This document shows, one piece after another, positions 33,371-43,464 of a stretch of 64,000 nucleotides of DNA (its first letter is position 1; every line of letters begins with the position of its first letter). The stretch is from Bin90 sp965214635 (GTDB lineage: Bacteria; Chloroflexota; Dehalococcoidia; Lucifugimonadales; JADFKI01): the NCBI GenBank assembly GCA_965214635.1, contig OZ243964.1:1798001-1862000 (forward strand). The letters are read 5' to 3'. The translations under genes and the position numbers were made by a program. The notes beneath the pieces are model-generated. The model was not told the DNA's origin, made no database searches, and saw only the letters and a list, made by a program, of their open reading frames with translations.

Positions 33371-34351
33371 ATGCAAACTACGATGCCACAGCCCCACGAC
33401 AGCTCCCGGCAGATGAGCGACACGGGCGTGTCTTGTCAACAGCGCGTAACATCGCCCAAGTTCAAGCGTAGCCGCAGCGTGGAGTTGCAGGGCAAGATAG
33501 TGCGCTGGATATTCTTCGTCTGCGCCCTCGTATCCGTGCTAACCACCATCGGCATCATCTACACGCTCGTGTGGCAAGCCGTGGGCTTCTTCGACACGGT
33601 GGCTATATGGGACTTCCTGACCGGGACGCGCTGGACGCCCATCCTCAAGCCACGCGCATACGGCGTGCTGCCCCTCGTATCCGGCACACTGCTCATCGCT
33701 GCCATCGCGGCGATAGTCGCCCTGCCCATTGGCCTTGCGACCGCCATATTCCTGTCCGAGTATGCGCCCGACAAGGTGCGCCGCATCGTCAAGCCCATCC
33801 TCGAGATTTTGGCGGGCATCCCCACGGTCGTGTACGGCTACTTCGCCCTCACATTCGTAACGCCCATCCTGCAGGTTATCTTCCCTGAGATGCTGGTGTT
33901 CAACGCCCTTAGCGCCGGCTTGGTGATGGGCTTGATGATAATCCCGATGGTGTCGTCGCTGAGCGAAGACGCAATGGTGTCCGTGCCGCGCTCGCTCCGC
34001 CACGGAGCGTACGCCCTCGGCGCAACGCGCTTGGAAGTCAGCCTGCGCGTGGTTGTGCCTGCGGCTCTGTCCGGCATCGTGGCGTCGTTCATCATCGCCA
34101 TATCCCGCGCCATCGGCGAAACGATGCTTGTTACCATCGCCGCCGGCGCAACGCCCAATCTCACGGCAAATCCGCTCGAAAGCATCCAAACGATGACCGC
34201 GTTCATCGTGCAGCTCAGCCTCGGCGAAACCCCGCACGGCTCTTTGGAGTACAACACCATCTTTGCCGTGGGCTTGCTGCTGTTCCTGATGACCCTCGTG
34301 ATGAACCTGCTCGGGCACTTCATAGTCAAACGCTGGCGGGAGAAGTATTAA
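33371..34351 (+). CDS. pstC: Phosphate ABC transporter permease PstC
   Basis: 326 residues with six expected membrane helices and the binding-protein-dependent permease signature in RHGAYALGATRLEVSLRVVV (about 215-234), where the EAA-type loop contacts PstB. FGYFAL-type and IPMVSSLSEDAM segments are typical of PstC. The N-terminal 35 residues before the first helix are polar, and ATGs at 33383 or 33413 could be alternative starts. It lies two bases from pstA. No pstS is found before it. Confidence 0.9.
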   Translation: MQTTMPQPHDSSRQMSDTGVSCQQRVTSPKFKRSRSVELQGKIVRWIFFVCALVSVLTTIGIIYTLVWQAVGFFDTVAIWDFLTGTRWTPILKPRAYGVLPLVSGTLLIAAIAAIVALPIGLATAIFLSEYAPDKVRRIVKPILEILAGIPTVVYGYFALTFVTPILQVIFPEMLVFNALSAGLVMGLMIIPMVSSLSEDAMVSVPRSLRHGAYALGATRLEVSLRVVVPAALSGIVASFIIAISRAIGETMLVTIAAGATPNLTANPLESIQTMTAFIVQLSLGETPHGSLEYNTIFAVGLLLFLMTLVMNLLGHFIVKRWREKY

Positions 34352-34352
34352 G

Positions 34353-35234
34353 ATGCGCCATACCGCCTCGTTCAACCCGCGCTTGGCGCTGCGAAAAGCC
34401 ATCGGCGGCGCATTCTACACCGTCTTTCTCCTCGCCGTTATGATTGGCATCATCGGTCTGATGGTGCTAATTGTGCGCATCCTGTTCGAGGGGCTGCCGT
34501 GGCTCAACTGGGACTTCATCAATTCCTACCCGTCGCGACATCCCGAGCAGGCGGGGCTGAAGTCCGCCCTGTGGGGCAGCGTGTGGCTGATGGGGCTTAC
34601 CGCCCTGTTCGCCATACCCATCGGCGTGGGCGCTGCCATATACCTCGAAGAGTACGCCGTCAAGAACCGCCTGACGAACTTCATCGAGATCAACCTGTCC
34701 AACCTCGCCGGTGTGCCGTCCATAGTGTACGGGCTGCTGGGGCTGTCCGTGTTCGTGCAGTTCCTGTTCACGGGCGAGCGCTACCTGATGGCGGGTGCAA
34801 TGACGATGGCGCTGCTGGTGATGCCCATCGTCATACTGGCGTCGCGCGAAGCCATACGCGCCGTCCCCGACACCTATCGCGAAGCCGCATACGCCTTGGG
34901 CGCAGAGAAGTGGCAGGTCATCAAGGGCGTAGTGCTGCCACAGGCGATGCCCGGCATCCTCACCGGCACCATACTCGCCATGTCGCGCGCGCTAGGCGAA
35001 GCGGCGCCGGTCATCGCCATCAGCGCCCTCGTGTATCTCACATTCGTGCCTGCGCACCCGCTCGAGCAGTTCACCGTGCTGCCCATCCAGATTTTCAACT
35101 GGACATCCCGCCCGCAAGACGAGTTCCAAGGGCTGGCAGCCGCAGGCATCATCGTGCTGCTCGCAGTGCTGCTCACAATGAACGCCATCGCCATCATCCT
35201 GCGAGACCGCCACCAGTCCCGCATCGAGGACTAG
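34353..35234 (+). CDS. pstA: Phosphate ABC transporter permease PstA
   Basis: 293 residues with six membrane helices, the SVWLMGLTALFAIPIGVGAA region, NLAGVPSIVYGLLGL and the EAA-loop REAAYALGAEKWQVIKGVVL. With PstC it forms the inner-membrane channel for phosphate. It starts two bases after the pstC stop and is followed by pstB after 74 bases. Confidence 0.92.
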   Translation: MRHTASFNPRLALRKAIGGAFYTVFLLAVMIGIIGLMVLIVRILFEGLPWLNWDFINSYPSRHPEQAGLKSALWGSVWLMGLTALFAIPIGVGAAIYLEEYAVKNRLTNFIEINLSNLAGVPSIVYGLLGLSVFVQFLFTGERYLMAGAMTMALLVMPIVILASREAIRAVPDTYREAAYALGAEKWQVIKGVVLPQAMPGILTGTILAMSRALGEAAPVIAISALVYLTFVPAHPLEQFTVLPIQIFNWTSRPQDEFQGLAAAGIIVLLAVLLTMNAIAIILRDRHQSRIED

Positions 35235-35308
35235 CGCAAAGCAACTTGTAAGCGCCCTGTCTATAAGCACCGTCCGGAACGAAAAAGCGGCGGGGAGAAG
35301 AACAAAAG

Positions 35309-36133
35309 ATGACCCAAGCAATTCCGCAAACGCCTACGACTGATGCCCCCAACGCCCAAGATGTGGAGAACAAGATGGTGCTGCGCGCCCGTGAGCTGGG
35401 TGTGAACTACGGCGACTTCCGCGCCATCCGCGACATGAGCATGGACATCCAGCGCCACGAAGTAACCGCGCTCATAGGTCCATCCGGCTGCGGCAAGAGC
35501 ACCCTGCTGCGCTGCTTCAACCGCATGAACGACCTCATTCAAGGCGCACGCATCAGCGGCAGCATCATCTTCGAAGGCTTCGACCTGTACGCCCCCGATG
35601 TGGACCCCACAGAAATCCGCTCCCGCATTGGCATGGTCTTCCAGCGCCCGAACCCCTTCCCCAAGTCCATATACGACAATGTGGCTTTTGGCTTGCGCAT
35701 CAACGGCTACACCGGCGACATGGACGCCGCCGTAGAAAAGTCTCTCCAGCAAGCCGCCCTGTGGGATGAGGTGAAAGACCGCCTCCACACGAGCGCACTC
35801 GAACTCTCCGGCGGGCAGCAGCAGCGCCTCTGCATCGCGCGAGCCGTCGCCGTCGAACCCGAAGTGGTGCTGATGGACGAACCGGCATCCGCCCTAGATC
35901 CCATCGCCACCCTCGCCGTCGAGGAACTCATCCGCCAACTCAAAGAGGACTACACCATCGTCATCGTTACCCACAACATGCAGCAAGCCGCCCGCGTGTC
36001 CGACAAGACCGCCTTCCTCATGGTGGACGAGAGCCGATGCGGCTATCTAGTGGAGTTCGACGACACCCAGAAGATATTCACCAACCCCTCGGACGAGCGC
36101 ACCGAAGCCTACATCACGGGCCGCTTTAGCTAG
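35309..36133 (+). CDS. pstB: Phosphate ABC transporter ATP-binding protein PstB
   Basis: 274 residues: Walker A GPSGCGKST (57-65), the PstB-specific CFNRMNDLI segment, Q-loop in VFQRPNPFPKSIYDNVAFG, signature LSGGQQQRLCIARA, Walker B VVLMDEPASALDP, and H-loop in IVTHNMQQAARVSD. It powers PstCA. The N-terminal 20 residues are a polar extension. Confidence 0.95.
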   Translation: MTQAIPQTPTTDAPNAQDVENKMVLRARELGVNYGDFRAIRDMSMDIQRHEVTALIGPSGCGKSTLLRCFNRMNDLIQGARISGSIIFEGFDLYAPDVDPTEIRSRIGMVFQRPNPFPKSIYDNVAFGLRINGYTGDMDAAVEKSLQQAALWDEVKDRLHTSALELSGGQQQRLCIARAVAVEPEVVLMDEPASALDPIATLAVEELIRQLKEDYTIVIVTHNMQQAARVSDKTAFLMVDESRCGYLVEFDDTQKIFTNPSDERTEAYITGRFS

Positions 36134-36266
36134 CCATCCTACATTCTGCCTGCGCCGCAATGGGTCATCGCAGCGCATCGAGAGCATCACCCACCCAGCA
36201 ACGCCAATTGCCAATTACAACGAAACACCGTCGTCCGGCAGGTCAAAGCACATTAAGGGACTGAAT

Positions 36267-36923
36267 ATGCCAAGAGCAGACTTTGACCGCCATATGCGTA
36301 TGCTTCAGGATGACCTGCTGCTGATGGGCAGCATGGTGGAAAAGGCAATCGCGCGCTCCCTGGAAGCCCTCCGCAACCGCGACCTTGTGCTAGCGCAGGA
36401 TGTCATCGCCGAAGACGACATCATAGACGACAAGCAGCGGGAGATGGAGGAATTCTGCATCGAGCTGATAGCAACGCAGCAGCCTATGGCGAGCGACCTC
36501 CGCATCCTCGTAACCGTTCTGTACCTCGGTGCTGAGCTGGAGCGCATGGGCGACTACGCCGAGGGCATCGCCAAGATAAGCATAATGATGGGCGATGAAC
36601 CACCGCTCAAACCGCTCATAGACATACCGCGAATGGCACAGAAGGCGTCCGAGATGGTGCGCCGCAGCCTCGATGCGTTCGTCAACCGCGATGTGGTAGC
36701 GGCAATGTCAGTTCAAGCCGACGATGACGAAGTGGACGCCCTATACGAGCAGGTCTATCGCGAACTGCTAACATACATGCTCAGCGACCCCAGCGTCATA
36801 CGCCGCGCCACACACCTGCTTTGGGCGGCGCACAACATCGAGCGCATCGCCGACCGCACCACCAACATCGCCGAGGATGTCATATACATGGTAACCGGGC
36901 GCCGCGACGAACCTCTGCGCTAG
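36267..36923 (+). CDS. phoU: Phosphate signalling complex protein PhoU
   Basis: 218 residues, all-helical with two three-helix PhoU repeats; the metal-binding-like signatures are LELERMGDYAEGIAK-type (about residue 90) and NIERIADRTTNIAEDVIYM (about 190-208). PhoU connects PstB activity to PhoR and keeps the regulon off when phosphate is plentiful. It ends the operon; no clear terminator is visible. Confidence 0.93.
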   Translation: MPRADFDRHMRMLQDDLLLMGSMVEKAIARSLEALRNRDLVLAQDVIAEDDIIDDKQREMEEFCIELIATQQPMASDLRILVTVLYLGAELERMGDYAEGIAKISIMMGDEPPLKPLIDIPRMAQKASEMVRRSLDAFVNRDVVAAMSVQADDDEVDALYEQVYRELLTYMLSDPSVIRRATHLLWAAHNIERIADRTTNIAEDVIYMVTGRRDEPLR

Positions 36924-37026
36924 CCACCACAGCGCCTTGCCTTTATTATTCGCACAATCAATCCCGCCCGGGGTATACAGCACAGCCGTGATGTTCCCTG
37001 TGCGTCAGCCGTAGGGCGCAAGCGCA

Positions 37027-39525
37027 TTAGGCGCGCAGTTCCACCCCCAGTTCCCGCTCCAGCTGGCGCAGAATGCTCGCTTGGATGCGGTCTATCTGCT
37101 CAGATGTCAGCGTGCCGCGCTCCGATTGGAACACCACGCGATACGCCAGCGAGCGCTTGCCCGCCGGCACACCCTCGCCCTCGTAGATGTCAAACGGGAC
37201 TGAATGCGTTACCACGCGGTTGCGCTCAATGATTGCCTGTATGCGCGCCGAGCTGATGTCGGCGTCCACGATGAGCGCAAGGTCGCGGTAGGATTCGGGG
37301 TAGCGGCTTGCCGGCTTGTGCTGGAACTCGTCTTGCGGCAGCGCGGACAAGAGCGCCGCCAAGTCCACCTCGAACAGGGCGACGGGCGCACCATCGATGT
37401 CGAAGCGGCGCAGTGCAGCGGCACGAAGTTCGCCCACGACACCGACCGCCGTATCACCGCAGAGCAGCTGCGCCGTGCGGCTCGGATGCAGCAACGCATC
37501 GGCGCCATGCGGCTCATATCGCACAGGTAGCCGAAGCTCATCGAACACCGCCTCTAGTGCGCCTTTGGCATCGAAGAAGCCCATATGCTGCGGTTCGCGC
37601 TGTGCCCGCGGCGCATGCCAAGACACGGGCATACGCGCACCGCACACCACTCCCACCAGCATCTCGCGCTCGAAGGGCAGGTCGCGCTCGCGCGCCTCGC
37701 TTTGCGGGATGTATGCGTTGCCTATCTCATAGATGCGAATGCCCTCGCCGTGCATAGTGCGGCGGTTGTTGGCGAGCGTGGTCAGCACACTCGCGCGCAG
37801 GCTCGTCCGCAGATGCGTGAACTCGCTGCTCATCGGGTTGGCGATACGCAGCGCATCGTCGTCCCCGTGCGCATCACCCGCCCTGTCCATCATGCTCGCA
37901 CTCACGAGCGAGTAGCTAATCGTCTCACGCATACCGGCGGCGACCAGCGTGTCTTTGATGCGCTCGCGCAGGATGCGCGCCGGTTGCGGCTGCCCGTGCG
38001 GTATCGGCGATGAGAGCATCGTCGTCGGGATGCTGTCATAGCCGATGATGCGCGCCAGCTCCTCTACCACATCCTCTTCGAGTGTGATGTCCGAGCGCCA
38101 ATAGGGCGGGCGCACCCATATCACGCCATCTTCGGCATCCGGAGCGCCTACGGAAAATGCGTCCATCGTCGCCATCATGCCCTCTGGTGCACGGTCGCGC
38201 TCGAACGACAGCGCCGACAGCGTGCGCTCTATGCGCTCCATCGTGTAATCCACGCCGAGCAGTTGGCGGATGCGCTGTCGGCTTACGCGGACGGACGGCG
38301 ACGGCTGTGGGTTCGGGTATATGTCCAATATGCCCTTGTCGGGGACACCCTCAGCGAGTTCGGCGATGAGCTGAGTGGCGCGCCGCAGCGCAATCGGCGC
38401 AAGCTCGGGGCGGATACCGCGCTCGAAGCGATACGATGCGTCGCTGTCCATCTTCAGCGCAAGGCGTGTGCGGCGCGTGTTGATGGCGTCGAAGTTCGCC
38501 GATTCCAGCAGCACGGTGGTGGTATCGCCGTCTATCTCCGTGTTTGCGCCCCCCATCACGCCCGCCAAGCCCACGGCGTCTTGCGAGTCCGCTATGACGA
38601 GCATCGGCGGGTTCAGCTTGCGCACCTCGCCATCCAGCGTAACCAGCGTTTCACCCGGACGCGCCGCCCGCACGATTATCGTGGCGTCCCGCACCTTGTC
38701 GAAGTCGAAGGCGTGCAGCGGCTGACCGTACTCCAGCATCACATAGTTCGTAATGTCCACGATGTTGTTGATGGGACGCAGCCCAGCCTTCACGAGCGCA
38801 TCTTGCATCCACGCCGGAGATTCGCCGATGCGAATGCCGCGTATCAGCGTCGCCGTGTATCGGTAGCAAAGCTCGGGGTCGGCGATTTGGATTTGCGCCT
38901 GCGATGCTATTGGCATATCCGATTCGGCGTAGGCGATAGGCGGCTCGGTTACGCTAGCGCCGGTCAGCGCTGCAACCTCATGTGCGATGCCCAGCACGGA
39001 CAGGCAGTCCGGGCGGTTGGGCGTAACCTCTATATCCAGCACCGCATCGCCGAGATAGTCCGCAAGCGGCATCCCGACAGGGGCGTCAGCGTCCAGCACG
39101 AGGATGCCATCGTGGTCTGTGCCCAGCCCAAGCTCTAGCGCGGAACAGACCATGCCCTCGGAGCGGACGCCGCGTATGTTGGCGGGCTTGAGCGCCTCTA
39201 TCCTGCCCGAGCGTGGGCTGACCAGCATAGCGCCAGTGCGCGCAAACGCAATCTTTTGCCCAGCGGCGACATTCGGCGCGCCGCAGACCACCGTCGCAGT
39301 CTCGCCGCCGCCCGCGTCCACCGTCGGCAGCCGCAGCCGATCCGCATTGGGGTGCGGCGCAACGCTCAGCACTTGCCCCACCACCACCTTGTCGGCGTCC
39401 CAGTCCGCTCCCAGCGTGTCCACGCCGCCAACCTCGTTGCCCGCCATCGTGAGACGATGCGACAACTCCGACGGCGCAACATCCACCGGCACATAGTTTT
39501 TCAGCCAAGATATGGGCACTTTCAT
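37027..39525 (-). CDS. pheT: Phenylalanyl-tRNA synthetase beta subunit
   Basis: 832 residues: N-terminal MKVPISWLKNYV, EMAP-type tRNA-binding domain (about 40-150), B3/B4 editing domain, B5 domain, catalytic-like core with RTSLRASVLTTLANNRR, and a C-terminal FDX-ACB anticodon-binding domain (about 735-832, KPASRYPESYRDLALIVD). It charges tRNA-Phe as an alpha2-beta2 enzyme with PheS and removes Tyr from mischarged tRNA. It lies 113 bases downstream of pheS. Confidence 0.95.
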   Translation of the reverse strand: MKVPISWLKNYVPVDVAPSELSHRLTMAGNEVGGVDTLGADWDADKVVVGQVLSVAPHPNADRLRLPTVDAGGGETATVVCGAPNVAAGQKIAFARTGAMLVSPRSGRIEALKPANIRGVRSEGMVCSALELGLGTDHDGILVLDADAPVGMPLADYLGDAVLDIEVTPNRPDCLSVLGIAHEVAALTGASVTEPPIAYAESDMPIASQAQIQIADPELCYRYTATLIRGIRIGESPAWMQDALVKAGLRPINNIVDITNYVMLEYGQPLHAFDFDKVRDATIIVRAARPGETLVTLDGEVRKLNPPMLVIADSQDAVGLAGVMGGANTEIDGDTTTVLLESANFDAINTRRTRLALKMDSDASYRFERGIRPELAPIALRRATQLIAELAEGVPDKGILDIYPNPQPSPSVRVSRQRIRQLLGVDYTMERIERTLSALSFERDRAPEGMMATMDAFSVGAPDAEDGVIWVRPPYWRSDITLEEDVVEELARIIGYDSIPTTMLSSPIPHGQPQPARILRERIKDTLVAAGMRETISYSLVSASMMDRAGDAHGDDDALRIANPMSSEFTHLRTSLRASVLTTLANNRRTMHGEGIRIYEIGNAYIPQSEARERDLPFEREMLVGVVCGARMPVSWHAPRAQREPQHMGFFDAKGALEAVFDELRLPVRYEPHGADALLHPSRTAQLLCGDTAVGVVGELRAAALRRFDIDGAPVALFEVDLAALLSALPQDEFQHKPASRYPESYRDLALIVDADISSARIQAIIERNRVVTHSVPFDIYEGEGVPAGKRSLAYRVVFQSERGTLTSEQIDRIQASILRQLERELGVELRA

Positions 39526-39638
39526 TGATGTCCTCGTTTGCGGAAATTTCGGGAATTTTAAGAAATAGACGCCCGTGTTCCCTACCCCTATTTTGCGGAA
39601 AGGTTAGGGCGAAGCAAGCCGTTTCATCATCTCCATAG

Positions 39639-40715
39639 CTAGAACTGGCTCAGGAAGCGCAGGTCGTTGGAGTAGAACAGGCGGATGTCTTCGATGCCAT
39701 ACTTGAGCATGGATATGCGCTCCGGGCCCATCCCGAAGGCGAAGCCTGTGTAGATATTCGGGTCTAGCCCCACGCCTTCTAGCACCTTCGGATGCACCAT
39801 CCCCGCACCTAGGATTTCTATCCAATCCTCGTCGCGGTTGATGGGGCGCTTGCCGGTCTTGGGGTCGCGGAAGTTGGATATTGCCATGTCCACGCCCGGC
39901 TCCACAAACGGGAAGTAGTCGCAGCGGAAGCGCACTTGGCGGTCTTCGCCGAAGATGCGGCGCGCAAACTCGAACAGCGTCCCCTTCAAGTCGGCGAAGG
40001 TGATGCCCTTGTCCACTGCCAATCCCTCTACCTGATAGAAGTGCCATTCGTGCGTGGCGTCGGTGGCTTCGTAGCGGTAGCACTTGCCCGGCACCACCAC
40101 GCGGATGGGCGGCTTGCGCTCTTGCATCGTGCGTATCTGCATCGGCGAGGTCTGCGTGCGCATCAGCATCGGGTAATCGCCGCTCTCGTCCGGCTGGTCT
40201 ACCCAAAGCGTCGCCCACATGTCCCGCGCCGCATGCCCCTTCGGGATGTTCAGCATCTCGAAGTTGTACAAGTCCCACTCCACCTCTGGCCCCTCGACCA
40301 CATCGAAGCCCATAGACGCAAAGGCGTCGCATATCTGCCGTATCATCTGCGTTGTGGGATGCAGCCCGCCGATGGGTGCGGGGTATCCCGGCAGCGTAAC
40401 ATCTATGGCGTCCGCAGCGGCATCGGCGTCGCGTGTGGCGGACGCGAGGGATTGTCGCCGCTGCTCCAAACTCTGTTCCAGCAGCAACTTGGTGCTGTTG
40501 GCGGCGCTGCCCACGCTGCGACGCTCTGTCGGCGACAGCGCTCCCAGCCCGCGCAGAAGCTGCGTCAGCGCCCCCCGCCGCCCGAGAAATCGGATGCGCC
40601 ACGCCTCCAGTTCGTCCGCTGTGACAGCCGCCGCAAGCGCATCTAGCGCCTCGCCTCTGATAGCCTCAACGCCGCCTACGCCGACCGGTTCGGTTTCGCC
40701 CTGTGCTTGGGACAT
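39639..40715 (-). CDS. pheS: Phenylalanyl-tRNA synthetase alpha subunit
   Basis: 358 residues: N-terminal coiled coil (about 15-100) that grips tRNA, then class II catalytic core with motif 2 (ATDATHEWHFYQVEGLAVD) and motif 3 (FAFGMGPERISMLKYGI). HPTTQMIRQI and the Phe pocket are normal. It precedes pheT. No T-box leader is apparent in the 300 bases upstream. Confidence 0.95.
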   Translation of the reverse strand: MSQAQGETEPVGVGGVEAIRGEALDALAAAVTADELEAWRIRFLGRRGALTQLLRGLGALSPTERRSVGSAANSTKLLLEQSLEQRRQSLASATRDADAAADAIDVTLPGYPAPIGGLHPTTQMIRQICDAFASMGFDVVEGPEVEWDLYNFEMLNIPKGHAARDMWATLWVDQPDESGDYPMLMRTQTSPMQIRTMQERKPPIRVVVPGKCYRYEATDATHEWHFYQVEGLAVDKGITFADLKGTLFEFARRIFGEDRQVRFRCDYFPFVEPGVDMAISNFRDPKTGKRPINRDEDWIEILGAGMVHPKVLEGVGLDPNIYTGFAFGMGPERISMLKYGIEDIRLFYSNDLRFLSQF

Positions 40716-41015
40716 AGTTCAGACCTCACATCTAAAATGTACGATTCAACGCGCATCCGCTCGCCATTCCTGCACAAGAGTGGCACAAGCGCCTGATGCC
40801 AATTATAGATTTGCGTCAAGAAGATGGTCAAGGAAAGCGGGAAGTCCCGGTATTCCATACCCGTAGCGAAAAAGAGAGACGCCCTTTCCCTGTGCCCTAA
40901 TCTAGGGGGATTTTAGGATATTAGAGCATTAAGAGCATATTAGGACATACCCCGTGATATACTCCGCCAAACACTGGCAAAAACACCCGAATGCCGACTG
41001 CTGCTTGCGAGCCAT
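40716..41015. other. Divergent promoter region pheS / comEA
   Basis: 300 bases without a gene. On the + strand GATATACT at about 40964-40973 is a possible -10 for comEA. Short inverted repeats (for example CCGGTATTCC region) are not convincing. Confidence 0.35.
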
Positions 41016-41633
41016 ATGAAGAACCTGAACTATACGCACATTGCGCTTGCGGCGCTGGTCGTGGTTGCGGTTTTGGGCGGCGTGGTGCTTGCGATTTCCT
41101 CCAACAGCGACAGCGCTGACATTCAAGTGGTTGCGCCCACGCCGATACAGCAGCCGTCATTTGCGCCCACTCAATCGGCTAATGTCGGCGTGTACATCAG
41201 CGGGGCAGTGGAGCGTCCCGGCGTGTACATCGTTGGCGACGGCAATCGGCTTGCGCACATCGTGCTGCTTGCGGGCGGCGCAACCGCCGATGCCGACCTT
41301 GCCGCCGTCAATCTCGCCACCATCGTGCGAGACGAAGACCATTGGCACATCCCCAAGCGCGGCGAACCCGAAGCCGCGCATCGCGCCAACGGGCATGCGA
41401 TGCCAGACGCAGGATTGCAGGGCGCAACCAACGACGACGGCAGGATAAACCTGAACACCGCAACCGCCGAGACGCTGATGCAGCTTCCGGGCATCGGCGA
41501 GATACGGGCGAACGCCATCGTCGACTACCGCGAAGAAAACGGCGATTTCCCCAGCGTGGACGCTCTCACTGCCGTACCCGGTATCGGCGTTGGCATCTTG
41601 GACGACATCCGCCACCTCATCGCCGTGGAATAG
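41016..41633 (+). CDS. comEA: ComEA-family DNA-binding competence protein
   Basis: 205 residues: one N-terminal membrane anchor (about 8-27), an SLBB domain (about 56-115, NVGVYISGAVERPGVYIV), and a C-terminal double helix-hairpin-helix (about 140-205, GRINLNTATAETLMQLPGIG). ComEA is a membrane-tethered DNA receptor for natural transformation. ComEC is not nearby, so competence cannot be inferred from this window alone. Confidence 0.88.
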   Translation: MKNLNYTHIALAALVVVAVLGGVVLAISSNSDSADIQVVAPTPIQQPSFAPTQSANVGVYISGAVERPGVYIVGDGNRLAHIVLLAGGATADADLAAVNLATIVRDEDHWHIPKRGEPEAAHRANGHAMPDAGLQGATNDDGRINLNTATAETLMQLPGIGEIRANAIVDYREENGDFPSVDALTAVPGIGVGILDDIRHLIAVE

Positions 41634-41728
41634 TTTTTTGTGTCAGTGTCAGCCCCAAACCAGCTATGGGCGGGGACATCGGGACGCTATCTCCCGACAA
41701 AAGATCCAAAGAACGGATGCGAAAAAGC

Positions 41729-42703
41729 CTAGTACACCATCGGGTTGTAGCAAGCGATGCGATGTCCCGGCTCGGCTTCCTCCAGCGGCGGGGCGGGCAT
41801 CGTGCGGCACTGGTTCGTTACCTTGCTGCAGCGATGCAGGAACGGGCATTCGTCCGGCGGGTCTATCATGCGGGGCGGTGCGCCGCGTATCGGGTTGAGC
41901 GCCCGCTGCTCGTTGTCTAGGCGCGGTATCGCCTGAAACAGCCCCCATGTGTACGGGTGCAATGGCTTGGCGAACAGCGATTTCGTGTCCGTGTACTCCA
42001 CTATCCTGCCGCCGTACATCACGGCGACCGTCTGCGTCATCTGCGCCACCACGCCCAAGTCGTGCGTTATCAGCATGATAGCGGAGTGGTTTTGCTCATG
42101 GAGCTGCCTGAGGCGGTGCAAGATCTCGGCTTGCAGCGTAACATCTAGGTTGGATGTCGGCTCGTCCGCGATGAGCACCTTCGGCTTGAGCGCCACGCCG
42201 ATAGCCATCAGCACGCGCTGCGCCATTCCGCCGCTGAGCTGGAACGGGTAGCGGTTCAGCATGTTCTTGGCGTCTGGGATGCCCATCTGCCCGAGCAGGT
42301 CTATCGCAAGCGCGCGTGCCCTGCGCCTGCCCATGTTCGTGTGCTCCAACACAATCTCTTCAACCTGCTTCCCGATGGGAATAACCGGGTTCAGAGCGGC
42401 GCCCGCATCCTGAAAGATGAGCGATATTTCCTTGCCGCGGATGTGGCGTATCTGCTCTGATGTCATCGTGAGCAGCTCTGCGCCGTTGTAGGTGATGCTG
42501 CCGCTCATGACCTGCCCCGGGAATGGCACAAGCTGCAACACCGACAGCGCGGTTACCGTCTTGCCCGAGCCGCTCTCGCCCACCACGCCGAGGATGGTGT
42601 CTTCGTCTAGCGTCAGCGACACGCCGTTGACCGCCTTGTTCACGCCCTCTTTCGTGATGAAGTAGGTGTGCAGATCTTTGATTTCGAGAAGATGCGCTGG
42701 CAT
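41729..42703 (-). CDS. Oligopeptide/dipeptide ABC transporter ATP-binding protein (OppD/DppD type)
   Basis: 324 residues from the ATG before PAHLLEIKDLH; the open frame upstream is not coding. Walker A GESGSGKT (42-49), Q-loop in ISLIFQDAGAALNPV, signature LSGGMAQRVLMAIG, Walker B VLIADEPTSNLDV, H-loop THDLG, and the C-terminal oligopeptide-transporter domain with ECPFLHRCSKVTNQC, whose cysteines may bind an iron-sulfur cluster. In normal operons OppF and two permeases adjoin; none is present, so it probably works with components elsewhere. It starts about 70 bases after the PHP gene. Confidence 0.9.
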   Translation of the reverse strand: MPAHLLEIKDLHTYFITKEGVNKAVNGVSLTLDEDTILGVVGESGSGKTVTALSVLQLVPFPGQVMSGSITYNGAELLTMTSEQIRHIRGKEISLIFQDAGAALNPVIPIGKQVEEIVLEHTNMGRRRARALAIDLLGQMGIPDAKNMLNRYPFQLSGGMAQRVLMAIGVALKPKVLIADEPTSNLDVTLQAEILHRLRQLHEQNHSAIMLITHDLGVVAQMTQTVAVMYGGRIVEYTDTKSLFAKPLHPYTWGLFQAIPRLDNEQRALNPIRGAPPRMIDPPDECPFLHRCSKVTNQCRTMPAPPLEEAEPGHRIACYNPMVY

Positions 42704-42771
42704 ATCTAAACTCGTCAATCTGGTGCGGCAAGGCACACCCAAGCGGGTGTCGGCTGTGCTGCGTTGTGCTG

Positions 42772-43464
42772 CTAGGATGCGGCAGCGACGGCGGCGTGAT
42801 GTGCGATGTGTGCTGCGCCATTGAGGGATGCGACCGCTATCGGGCTGAAGCGCCCCGATTTCAGTTCGCGGATGAGGTCGCTCAGGCAGCGCACGGGCTG
42901 ATAGAAGCGTGTGGCATATGTGCCCACCTGCGCTAGGCTGTGGGCGTCGCTTGCGCCCGTGCCGTTCAACCCGAAGTGCGCCGCCATATCGCCGGCGAAT
43001 GCGTTCTCTTCCGGCGAACCGCGCCCGTTGAACACTTCCACAGCGTCCGTCAAGCCGAACACCTTGTTGCGGCAAGCACGCTCTAGCATCTCATCGTATG
43101 AGGCACCGTCGGTGTGCGCCTGCTTGCGATAGAAGCGGCGGTACGGGTGTGCGACTACGATTGCGCCGCCCGCATCGTCCACTAGATCGCGCACGAAAGA
43201 CGCCCTGTGCATGCCGAATATGTACTCTTGCAAGCCGTACACCAGCAGATGCCCTTCCTCTGTGGTAACCTCGCAGCCGGGCAGCACTAGGTAGTCGTGC
43301 TTGCGCGCTAGGTCTACGATGTCCTTCGGCGTCCAAAACCTGTCGTGGTCGGTGATGCACACGCCATCAAGGCCGATGCGCTTGGACTTGCCAATCAGTT
43401 CCTCGGGGGTCAGCTCGCTGTCGTCAGAGGTTGGGTATGTGTGCGTGTGGATGTCGATAATCAT
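42772..43464 (-). CDS. PHP-domain metal-dependent phosphoesterase
   Basis: 230 residues. Metal-binding motifs are HTHT (6-9), TDHDRF (about 38), the glutamate of LPGCEVTTEEGH, the histidine in VVAHPYRR and GASDAHS near 176. This fits the family that includes RNA/DNA trimming phosphatases and histidinol phosphatase-like enzymes. Substrate unknown. Confidence 0.85.
   Translation of the reverse strand: MIIDIHTHTYPTSDDSELTPEELIGKSKRIGLDGVCITDHDRFWTPKDIVDLARKHDYLVLPGCEVTTEEGHLLVYGLQEYIFGMHRASFVRDLVDDAGGAIVVAHPYRRFYRKQAHTDGASYDEMLERACRNKVFGLTDAVEVFNGRGSPEENAFAGDMAAHFGLNGTGASDAHSLAQVGTYATRFYQPVRCLSDLIRELKSGRFSPIAVASLNGAAHIAHHAAVAAAS

Noticed and set aside
40716..41015. T-box leader for pheS
   Set aside because: No T-box sequence or specifier-type stem followed by a terminator is visible on the minus strand.
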